Notes under the pieces: model-generated
What the model saw: the letters and a program-made list of their open reading frames with translations, nothing else
Databases searched by the model: none
What the model was told of the DNA's origin: nothing
Position numbers and translations under genes: made by a program
In this document: one piece after another, positions 46,001 to 58,000 of the stretch
How positions within the stretch are numbered: position 1 is the stretch's first letter
Layout: the number at the start of each line of letters is the position of its first letter
Assembly (NCBI GenBank): GCA_016194745.1
Contig: JACQBA010000016.1
Coordinates: 186,001 to 250,000 of the forward strand
DNA length: 64,000 nucleotides
Direction: 5' to 3'
Origin: Elusimicrobiota bacterium
Lineage (GTDB): Bacteria; Elusimicrobiota; Elusimicrobia; UBA1565; JACRDR01

Positions 46001-49000
46001 TGACGACCCTCATCGCCGGGCCCGGGCCGACCTACCCGTGGAGCTACGGCTCGCTGACGGGCGCGGCGCTGACGAGCGGCACGTCCTACTACATCACGAC
46101 GTTCGCCGCCGATCAGGCCACCAATCAGGAGTTGCCCTACAGCATCCGGGGCTCGACCTTCAACTTCGACAACGCCGCGCCGACCGCGGGCATCACCTTC
46201 CCGAACCTCGGCAGCGTAAACAATCTTTCGACGCTGCGCGGCACGGCGACGGACGACTATGCGGGCGTCGTGGACGTCCAGGTCGCGCTGCATGACGAGA
46301 CCCAGCCGTCCAACCAGGGCTGGTGGAACGGGGCCAACGCGTTCAACCAGCCGAGCATCCAGTGGTTCTCGGCGTCGACCGGCGCGGTGTCCCAGCTGAA
46401 CTCCACGTGGACCTACACGGCCGGCGGAGGCCTTGCGTCGGCGGTGCAGTCGGGCAAGAACTACCTCCTCGTGACGCGGGGCGTCGACTACGCGAGCAAC
46501 CAGCAGACGAGCTTCACGGTGGGTGTCTCGTCCAAGATCTTCATGTTCGACAACCAGAAGCCGCTGTCTTTGGTCGAGCTGCCGCTGAGCGCGACGTCCT
46601 ATTCCTCGCTCGGCTCGATCAGCGGCACGGCGGCCGACCCGGCCGGCTCGCCGGGCGCCAGCGGCATCATGGGCGTCACCCTCAAGATCATCGACTTGGG
46701 CGCCAACAACGTCCTGGGCGGCGGCGACGACATGTACTGGGACGGCGGCGGCTTCGTGGCCTACCAGGCGACGGTGACCGCGACCGGCACCAACGCGTGG
46801 AACTACCTCACCTTGCCCCCGTGGCAGACGAACCACACCTACGCCGTCGTCTCCATCTCGACCGACAACGCCTTCAATGCGCAGAACCCGCCCTCGACGA
46901 GCACCTTCGTCCTCGACACGACGCCGCCGACCTCGACCGTGCTCACGCCCGCGGAAGGCCAGGGCTACGGCGGCTCGACGCCCTTGGACACGATCCTGGG
47001 CCAGGCGACGGACCAGGCGGCGGGCTCCAACATCTTGTCGCTCGTCGTCTCGATCAAGCGCGAGTCGACCGGCCTCTACCTCAACGCGGTTCCGCCGGGC
47101 GGCACATTCACCTCGCCGAGCGAGGTCTTCTTCTCGACCTGGATCCCGAGCAACGCGCCGAACTGGTCCTTCACCTCGCCGAGCTGGGTCAGCGGCTCGA
47201 GCTACACGATCCACTCGATCGCGACTGACGGCGCGCTGCCGACGGCCAACGCGGAGTCTCCGGGGAGCTTCCGCCGCTTCTCGATCGACATCGCGGCGCC
47301 GACGTCCGTTTCGACGTCTCCCACGAACGGGTCCGCGTTCCAGACCCTCACCTCGATCGCCGGCACGGCGACGGACGACCTCTCCGGCACGGGCAAGATG
47401 GAGATCTGCGTCAAGAGCTTCGGCGTCGACCAGGTCGAACAAACGGCCGGCTGCGCGGTGGGCGCCAACGATCAGGTCTGGAAGGAGGGCGTCGGCTTCC
47501 AGAACGTGCAGGCGACCTGGACGACGGTCACCGTCTACAGCACCGGCCCGGCGAACAGCCCGTGGTCGTACGGCGGGGTCACGTGGCCTCCGACCGGCGT
47601 ATTCAGGCTCCTCACGCGCGGCACCGACCAGGGCGGCAACGTCGAGTCGCCGGGTACGGGCTACGTCTTCTCCATCGACAACAACCCGCCCAACACCGGC
47701 TTGACGACGCCCGTCAACGGCGGCGTCTACCGCACGCTCTCGAACCTTGGCGGCACGGCATCGGATCACAGCCAGCCCGACGGCACCAAGAGCCCCGCCG
47801 ACGCCGGCTTCCTGCCGACCGGGACGATGTTCGTGGCCATCAGCTCGGGACCGAATTACACGAACTGGTGGAACGGCTCCATCTGGATCGCGCAGTCGGC
47901 GCCGTTCTGGAACCAGGCGACGCCGTTCATCGGCGACTCCTCCGGCACCTGGACGTACTCGGCGCTGCCGCCCTTCGTCTCCGGCGTAAGCTACGTCGTG
48001 CGGTCCTCCGCCACGGACTCGGCGAACAATACGTCGACCTACACCGCGGTCGGCATCAGCTCGAACGTGTTCACCTTCGACACGGCGCCGCCGATCTCCT
48101 TCGTCGGCGTGCCGATCGGCAGCCGCTTCTACAACTCGCTGCCGACGCTGAGCGGCGGCTCGGCCGACGATCTCTCGGTGTCGACGATCGCGATCAGCGT
48201 CCAGAACGCGAGCATCGCCTCCCCGAACTGCTACGACCGCTCCCTCAACACATTCACGGCGGCCTGCCCGAGCTGGTTCGCGCCGGGCGGCTCGCCTTCG
48301 GCGTGGACGTACACGTTCGCGGCCCAGCCGTGGACGAACAACCAGGTCTACGTGGTGAAGTCCTCCGCGACCGACCTCGCGACGAACGTGCAGGTGCAGC
48401 TCAGCTCGGCCGGCTTCACCTTCCACACGGACGTGCCGACGGCGACGCTGACGACGCCGTCGTACATCAACGCCTCGGTCCTCTCCCTCACGGGAACGGC
48501 CACGGCTTCTCCGGCGAACATCGACAGCGTCAAGATCGCGATCTCCTCCGGCATCGGCGGCAACGGCAGCTGGTACGACCCCGGCGCGACGGCTTTCAAC
48601 TCGAGCGTGCCGGTGTGGTTCGGCACGAGCACCTACGTCTTCGGCAGCCCCGACTCATGGACGAGGCTGCTCCCGTCGCTCACGAACAGCGCCTTCTATG
48701 TCGTCGCGAGCTCGGTGACCGACACCGCGGGCAACGTGCGCGGCTACACGCCGTGGGCGAGCACGACCTTCGGCACCTTCACCTTCGACAGCCAGGAGCC
48801 GGTCGCCGGAATCTCGGTGCCGCAGCACAACTCGTTCTTCAGCAGCCTCTCGGCGATCACCGGCACCTCGTCCGACAACGTGGGCATGTCGACGGTCGCC
48901 GTCAGCGTCCAAGACTTCGGGACGTCCGGGCCGAACAACTGCTACGCGCCGGCCACGGGATTCACCGTGGCCTGCCCGAACTGGATTCCGCCGCAGAACA

Positions 49001-52000
49001 CGGGCGGCGGCACCTGGAGCTTGGGCGGGATCACGTTCCTCAATCAGCACACGTATATGATCCTGGCGCGAGGCACGGACCTCGCCTCCAACGTCCAAAG
49101 CTCTTTCGGGATTGCGGTCAGCTCGAGCCTATTTACGTTCGACACGGACACGCCTGCGGTCCTCGTCACCGTGCCCTCGGTCTCGCGCTCGACGAGCGTC
49201 GCGATGCAGATGGGCACCGGGTTCACGCCCTCGCCGGGCGTGCTGGCGAAGGTCGAGGTGCGCGTTCACGGCGGCACGCCGGACCAGTACTGGAACCCGC
49301 CGCCTCCCGGAGGCACGGGCACGGGGAGCTTCGACCTCCCGCTGGTGAGCCGCGAGTCGGCCTGGTTCACGGCCGCCTCGACGCATACGCCGACATGGAC
49401 GGGCTGGTACGTCTCGAGCGCGGCGCTGACCGCTCAGATGACGAGCGGCCAGACCTACACCTTCGAGGCGCGCTCGCGCAACGCGGCCGGCACCTATTCC
49501 ACGACCTACTCCACCAAGACGACCATCTTCGACAACCTGCCGCCGGTGACGCAACTCACCTTCCCGGTTTGGAGCAACGGGTCGGTCGTCATCGTCAGCT
49601 CCTTAAACGTCGTCTCCGGCTCGATGCAGGACCATACGAACGCGGTCGGCGTGCTCGACGTTTCGACCGGTCCGGTGCTGAAGGTGTGGGTGCAGCTCAA
49701 GCGCCTCTCCGATGGCCAGTTCTGGAACACCGGCGTGTGGGTGGGCGCCTATACGCTCCAGTCCGAGAACAATCAAGTCGAGGTGTACCAGAGCTCGTGG
49801 GCGATCAAAACGGGCCTGCCGGCGGGCGCCAACCTGACGAGCGGCGCCTCCTACTACGTGACGTCCTCCGGCTTCGACGACGCGGTGCCCGCGGGCAACC
49901 AGGAGGCGTTCTACAGCGTCCGCGGCTCCACCTTCATCTTCGACGACACGCCGCCCACGACGGCGATCTCGACGCCGGCGGATGCCTCCTTCTATAAGAC
50001 TCTCGCCTCCTTCGGCGGCTCCTCTTCGGACAACGTGCTGGGCTCGACCGTCGCCCTCAGCGTGCGCGACTCGAGCATCGTCTCGCCGAACTGCTACGAC
50101 CCGGCGGCGAACACCTTCACGGCGACGTGCCCCAACTGGTTCGGCGCGCAGGGCTCGACGAACTCCTGGACGTACTCCTTCGGTTCGCAGCCGTGGACGC
50201 ACAACCACACGTACGTGGTCCTGTCCTCCGCGACCGACATGGCGACGAACGTGCAGGCGGCTGTCAGCCAGTCCTCCTTCACCTTCGACGTGCAGGGCGC
50301 CACGGCCGCCCTGACGACGCCGGCCTTCATCAACGCCTCGGTGACGGACGTGACCGGCACCGCCTTCGATTCCCCGGCCGTGGTCTCCAGCGTCCGGATC
50401 GCGCTCTCCAACGGCGGCGGCGCCCCCGGCACCTGGCTCAGCGGCGGCCTGTTCAACGGCGCGAGCCAGGTCTACACGGCGACCGCGTCCTACACTCCCG
50501 GCAACCCGGACGCGTGGACGTGGAGCATCCCCGTGACGCTCGTGGACAGCCAGGCGTACGCGGTCTGGGCGCAATCGACGGATCGCGCGGGCAACGTCCG
50601 GGCCCAGTCGCTCGGCTCCTTCACCTTCGACGACCAGGCGCCCACGGCATGGGTGAGCGTGCCCGCGCACAACGGTTTCTACGGCGCGCTCGCGACGATC
50701 TCCGGAACGAGCCAGGACACGGTCGCGGTCTCGACGCTGTCGGTCAGCGTCCAGGACCTATCGATCCCCGGGCCGACCAACTGCTACTCGCCGGCGTCGG
50801 GCTTCGCCGTCGCGTGTCCCGGCTGGTTCCCGGCCCAAGGAGCGCCCGCGAACTGGACGTTCACCGGCATCCCGTTCGTTAACACGCACCGCTACATCGT
50901 GGCGGCGCAGGGCACCGACTCGGCGGGCAACGTGCAGTCGACCTTCGGGCAGAGCGTGAGCTCCAACACCTTCACCTTCGACACGGGCGTGCCCACGGTC
51001 GGCGTGACCAAGCCCAACACCTCGGGCAGCGCGCGCGACCGCATCCTGCTGAGCCCCGGCGAGATTCACGGCACGGCGTCCGCTCCGGGCGCCGGAGTCA
51101 TCGGCAAGGTCGAGGTGCGCGTGCAGCGCCTCACGCCCCCGGTGCAGTACTGGGACGCGGCGGGTCCGGGATTTAGCGGCACGCTGACGGCGGAGCAGGC
51201 GTGGGTCACGGCGGCGTCGACGTATACGCCCACGTGGAGCCAATGGACGGTGTCCAGCCCGACGCTCCTCGGCAGCTTCGTGGACGGCCAGCAGTTCAGC
51301 CTGCAGACGCGCGCCCGCAACCTCGCCGGCAGCTACTCGACGACCTACTCGACCGCGGTCTTCGTCTGGGATCAGACGCCGCCGGTGACGAACGTGCTCT
51401 CGCCGGTCCAATCGAGCTCGATGTCGATCCTGAGCGTCGTCAGCGGCACGGCGTACGACTCTACGGCGTTCAATCCGGGCACCGTCTCGAACGTCAAGGT
51501 CCAGCTGCGGCGCGCGTCGGACGGCAACTACTGGAACGGCAGCGGCTGGGTCGGGACGCAGTCGTTCATCGACACGGCCGGCGGCGCGGTGAACGTCCAC
51601 GTCGCGGCCTCCTCCTGGAGCTGGACGTCGAACCTGCCCTCCAACCTGCAGCTGACGTCGGGCGGCTCCTACTCGCTCCTGGCCTTCGGCGTCGACGACG
51701 CGAACGACGGCGGCAACCTCCAGACGTCCGCCAGCACCGTGACCTTCATTTCGGACCAGGAGGCGCCGCTCTCGCACATCACGCAGCCCTCCAACGGCGC
51801 CGTCCTCCCCGCCCTCACGCAGATCCGCGGCACCGCGATGGACTCGCTTTCGGGCATCGGCGGCGCGGCGAAGATCTCGGTCGCCATCGGCGAGGTGTCG
51901 CCGACCGGCGGCTGCTGGAACGGCACGGTCGCGGGGGGGACGTTCACCCTGACGGGCTGCCCGATCTTCTACTCGATCACGAGCTCGGACCTGGGCGGCG

Positions 52001-55000
52001 CCTTCACTCCGGCGCTGCCGGGCTCGACGCAGACGTGGACCATGAACGCCGCGGGCGCCATGTTCCGCACGCAGACGACGTACCGCGTCTGGGTCAAGGC
52101 GCAGGACGACGCCTCGCCGACGGGCAACGTCCAATCCGGGGCGCAGATCTCCTCGGTCACCTTCACCTTCAACACGACCGTCCCCGGCGCGGCGATCACC
52201 TCCCCGGTGTCGCTGCCGGCGGCGAGCGGCAACCTGAACAGCTCTCCGTTCCTCGTCGCGGGCACCGCCTCTGACTCCTTCGGCGTGGTCGCGACCTCGG
52301 TCGCCTTCCAAGAGGCCGACACCGGCGGTTACTACGGGGTGATCAGCTCGACGTTCGACGTGCCGTCGACCAGCACCGCGATCTGGCACAACGCGCCGCT
52401 GTCCGGAAGCGCGCCCAACTTCACCTTCAGCGTCACGGGCAATCCGCCCGTGCCCGCGATCGCGGCGTCGACGGGCCGCAACTACAACGTCTACGTCAAG
52501 GCGATCAACACCGCCGGTCTCGAGTCCACCCCGACGTCGATCTCGATCAAGTACGACACGACGCTTCCGACGTCCGGCGTGGGCTTTCCGTCCACGGGGA
52601 CCTATCTCAACAGCATCAGCTCGGTGACCGGCACGGCCTCCGACGCCGGCGCCGCGGCGTCCGGCGTGGCGGGCCTGCAGATCCAGTTGCAGCGGGTGTC
52701 GGTCGTCGGCGTACCGGACGGCACCTGCTGGAGCGGCGCGGCGTGGGGCGTCAGCTGCGCGGCGGCCACGAGCTGGCTCAACCCCGTCTCGGTCGCGGCC
52801 GGCGCGTGGACGCAGACCACCCAGCTGCCGCCGCTCAACAACCAGAACACGGGCCTGCAGGACGGCGGCATCTACGTGGTCGGCTCGCGGGCCTTCGACG
52901 TCGCGACGAACACCCAGACCGTCACTCTGAGCAACTCCTTCACGGTCGACATCACGACGCCCGCGGGCCAGATCGACTTCCCGGTCAACGCCCAATACTA
53001 TAACTCGATCCCCGCCGTCTCGGGCACGGCCGGCGATCCCTCCCCGGGCCGCATGACGCTGCCCCAGGTCCGGCTCGTCGACATCCCGCTCAACCAGTGC
53101 TATCAGGGCGGCACGGGCTGGATTCCGTGCGGCGTGGCCGGTAACGTCTGGAACATGGCGACGTCCTCTTCGCCGGCGGGTCCCTGGAGCTACGATACGA
53201 GCGCGGTCGTCTGGCCGAGCCGCGACCAGCAGCTCCGCGCCGACGTGCGCTTCCAAGACCTCGCCGGCAACTACCGGCTCGCGACCTCGACGTTCGGCTT
53301 CGCCGTAGCCGCCCCGACCTCGATCGTCACCTACCCGACGCCGAACGGACAGTACTTCTCGTCGATGACGGCGATCATCGGCACGGCGAACGATGCGATC
53401 GCGCCAATCACGCAGGTCTCGGTCCAGATGTGGTATGTGACCGGCAACACGTCCTACTACTGGTCGCCCGTCCCCGGCGCCCACTGGGTGGCGAACACGC
53501 CCGGCTTCTTTCCGATCACGGCTTCGGGGGGGACTCAGGGAGCGCCCTACCAGTGGACGTTCACCAACGGGGACTTCACGAACCCCGGGAACGCCGCGTT
53601 CGCCTGGCGCAACAACACGCACGACGCCGCAGACGGCCACCTCTTCAACATCCTGACGCAGGCGGTCGACTCGGCCGGCAACGTCCAGACGTCGATGTCG
53701 ACGGCGACCTTCCTCTTCGACAACGTCTCGCCGACCTCGGTCATGACGCTGCCGGTCTCGAGCGGCGCCTACAACACCGTGTCGAAGCTCGTGGGAACGG
53801 CGGCGGACGACGCGAGCGGCAAGCAGGCCGTGGTCATCTCGGTCCTCGATCAGGACACGACGAAGTACTTCGACGGCGCGACGGGATTCAACTCGGCGAC
53901 GATGGTGACGCTGCCGACCTCGCTCTTCCCGTCGACCTGGAGCTACCAGAGCGGCTCGCTCGGCCTCACCAACGGCCACCACTATCTCGTGACGTCGACC
54001 GCGACCGACAACATCGGCAACGTGCAGAACCTGGTCGGCCTCTCGACCTTCCTCTACGACACGACGAGCCCGAGCTCGAATGTCCAGGACCCGGTGAACG
54101 GCGCGACGGGCGAGAGCGAGACGCAGCTCGTCAGCGGCGTGGCGACCGACCCGGGATATTCGGGCGGCATCACGGGCACCGGCGCGGGCGTCTATCCGAG
54201 CGCGTCGCCGACTTGGCAGCAAGGCAAGATCGAGATCGCGGTGTTCATGGACACGGCGCCCACTCTCGCCGGCCCTGGGCCCCTGCCGACGAGCGCCGCG
54301 GATTCCTCGGGCTACTGGTGGGACGGCTCGACCTGGACCACCACGGCGACTCCGCCGATCTGGGTCGCGGCAACCTATCGCGTCGACGGACTCGGCGGTT
54401 GGGATTACGCGGGCCTCCAGTGCCCCAATCCGAACCCGCCGCCGCCCAACCCTCTCCACCGGGAGTGCTGGCAGAACGGCAAACAGTACCTGACCTGGGC
54501 GCGCGCGACCGACAACGCGGGCAACACGCAGACGTCGTTCTCCAACGGCCCGCTCTTCTTCATCGCGGCCCCGGCGAAGAGCTACCGGATCACGCCGAGC
54601 GTCAACCCGCAGACGGCCGGCGGCTCGATCAATATCCTGGTCGAGTCGGTGGACGGCTTGGGCGGCACGGGCAACCTCTCGCCGAGCTACAACGGCACCG
54701 CGAACTTCTACATGGACTCCTTCCCGCCGAGCAACGGCCCCGAACTCATGGGCAGCGGCCTGCCTGGCGCCTACCCGTTCACGACCGGTTCCGGCGCCGA
54801 CAACGGTTCGCACACGTTCTCCGTTACTCTGCGCAAGGCGGGCACGCGCACGATCCTGATCCGCGACGCGAGCAACCCCGCCATCTTCGGCAGCGTGACG
54901 GTGACGATCAACCCGGCCGCGGCCTCGCAGATCCAGGTCGTCGCGGACTACGCGGGCGGCGGCGGCGCGGTGACGCTGGCGCCCGGATCGGCGTCGGGCA

Positions 55001-58000
55001 CCTCGGGCTCCCCCGGATCGTACCAGGACGGCCAGGCGGTTCCTTTCCTCCTGCAGGTCGTGGACCAGTACTGGAACCTCGTCGCCTCCTCCGTGACGAT
55101 GGTCAACCTGCAGAGCGCGGACCTCTACGACGGCTACTTGAACGCGACGACGCACTACGCCTTCACCGGTTCGCAGGCCTTCAGCCACACGTTCGTGACG
55201 GCCGGCAACCAGTCCCTGGCGCAGACCGGGGCGGGCGCGCCCTACAACACGTCGCTCACGGTCCCGGTCGTCCCTCGATCGGCCGACCGTATCCTCGTGG
55301 TGATGCCCGGCGAGACGATCGCGCAGGGCAAGTCGAGCGGCGTCGGATCGAACGGAAAGAACGGCACGCCCTCGGCGCTGCAGGCGGGCCTGGCCTTCAC
55401 CGCGACGGCGTACGGCGTCGATGCGTTCTACAACGTCAACCCGGCCGCGAGCTTCAACATCACGATGTCCTTGGTCAGCGACCAAAACGCCAACACGCCG
55501 GTGACCCAGCCGCTCTCGAGCGGCGCGACGGCCTTCGTCCTCACGGGCGTCACCGCGAGCACGGCCGTTTACGTTCAGGCGCAGAACGGGACGCTGACGG
55601 GCGCGACGAATTACATCACGCCCAATCCCGCGACCCTCTGGTGGGCGGCGCCCGAGAAGCTCCAGCTCATCGTCGAGGGCCAGTTCGCGCGGCCTGGCGT
55701 GGCCCCCTACACCGCGGACCCGACGCTCGGCGGCCGCGGCGGCGGCGCGGCGGACCTCTTCGCGGGCACGACGAGCTATCTCACGGTCAACCTCGTCGAC
55801 CACTACTACAACGTGGTTCGCGGCACGACGCCGTATCTGACGCCGACGACGCTGCCGGTGTCCTCCTACACGCCGCGCGTGCAGATGAATTTCCCGGGCG
55901 ACCCGAACATCCAGCTCCGCAACCTGGCGCCGAGCCCTTACCAGATCGACCTGGTCGCCGGCACGACGGTATTCAGCGCGATCCCGGTGACCCGCAACCT
56001 GACGCCCGGCACGAGCGTGCAGATCGTCGACACCGGCTCCTCGGGCACGAGCTACAGCACCGACACCGTCACCGGCATCGTGGTGCGCGCCGGCTCGCCC
56101 GTCATGATGCAGGTAATCGTCCCGCCCGAGCAGGCGGCGGAGGGCAGCCCGACCGGCAAGAGCGGCTCGCCGGGGCCGCTCGTCGCCGGGAGCCCGTACT
56201 CGGTCACGGTCCGCGCGGTCGACCAGTTCTGGAACCGGACGACCGACGGGCGCAACGTCGGCTTGACCACCAACGACGCCTTCGCCACAATCCCGTCTCC
56301 GAACCCGAACACCCTGAGCGCGGGCGAGGCCACGTTCGCGGGACTGATCCCGAGCATCGCGACCGGCAACCTCACCGTGACCGCCTTCGACGCGACGACG
56401 GTCTTGCCGTCCCAGACGGACTCCAATATCGTCGTCAACCCCGGCGCCGCCTCGCGCATGGTGTTCGTCTATCCCGGCCAGACGCAGGCGAACGGCAAGA
56501 CGTCCCAGCCGACGCCCGGCGTGTCGGGCCTCGTCGTGTCGACGCAGACCGCCGGGTCGACTTTCAACGTCGGCCTCTACGTGACGGACAGCCGCTACAA
56601 CTGGGTGACGTCGGCCGCGCCCACGGTGACGATCGCCTCGGACGACCCGTTCGCGAGCAACCCCTTCAGCCCGGGCTCGAACGTCTTCTCGATCACGGGC
56701 GGCAGCGCGACGATCACGATCCCGAACACGACGAGCGCGACCACGATGAACGGCCAGCGCTCGGCGGCGACGCGCATCCTGACCGCCTCGGCGGGGGGAC
56801 TTTCCACCTCGACGGGCACCTATCTCTTGGCGGCCAACAACGCGACGAACCTCCGCACGCTGGTGCCGAGCCAAATCGCGGTCTCGGGTTCCACCTCGAC
56901 CGGCCGCAGCGGGCCCGCCTACTCCTCGCCGGCCGGCTCGCCGTTCACCGTGCAGGTCGACTTGACCGACTCCTTCTGGAACCTGACGCCGGGCTCGTCG
57001 CAGTACGTCACGCTCTTCACCGACGACCCGTTCGCGACGGTCGACATGTCGTCGGCCGCCGCCAACCCGTCGGCGTACTTCCTGGTCACCTTGAAGCGCG
57101 CGGGCGTCACCGCGATCTGGGCGAAGATGACGAACGCGATCCCGCCGTGGGGCCCGGTCGTCGCCCTCGACTCGGCGACCCCGGTCAACGTGGGCGCCGG
57201 CACCGCGCAGCGGCTCCTCGTCACGCTGCCGGGCGAGAGCTTCGACCAGGGCAACCCCACCTTCAAGAAGGGCACGCCGCAGACGGCGACCGCGGGCCAG
57301 GCGTATCCCATCGTCGTGGGCGTGATCGACGGCTACGGCAACCTCGTGCCGAGCTACGCCGACACCGTCGAGGTACAGACGCCGAACGACCCGTATGCGC
57401 CGGCCATCGCTCCGGCGGCGATCAACACGACGGTCGGCTACACGGGGACGATCAACGTCATCCCGCACACGGCGTCGAGCCAGACCTTCCTGAGCGCCAT
57501 CGACTTCATCGGCTCGGGGCTCTCGGCGGATCCGCAGTCCTCGACCTTCACGGTGCAGCCGGGCCTGCCGCTGGGTCTTCAGATCGTGCTGCCGGGACAG
57601 GTCGCCGTGCCCGGCTCAGGCAGCTATCCCAACGGGGGCATCGCCAACGCCGTCTCGACGCCCACGGCCGGCGCGGCCTTCAGCGTGACCGTCAACCTGG
57701 TCGACCAGTTCATGAATGTGGTCACGAACCAGGGCGCCTTGCCGAACATCTACGTCAATTCGAACGACGCCTACGCGGTCAATTCCGCGACCTCCCCGCT
57801 CTCGAACGGCTCGCTGACCTTGCCGATGACGTTGGTCACCAAAGGCACGGGCCGCACGATGTCCGTTTACCCGCGCGACACGGGCGCGGACCAGGTCTGC
57901 ACGGGCAACGTCCCCACGAACGTCTGCCTTGCGACGTCTCCCGCGGCGCGCTCGCTGCCCTTCAAAGTCTACGCCTCGACCGCGGTCGGGCTGCAAGTGC

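Noticed and set aside
42103..48426. 2,107-codon open frame on the minus strand
   Set aside because: It is codon-aligned with the giant plus-strand gene. Such frames stay open when TTA, CTA and TCA codons are rare, as expected at high GC3. Its Arg/Gly/Val-rich translation has no domain pattern.
50758..57468. 2,236-codon open frame on the minus strand
   Set aside because: Same codon-bias artefact opposite the giant gene; no promoter, ribosome site or recognisable protein features.
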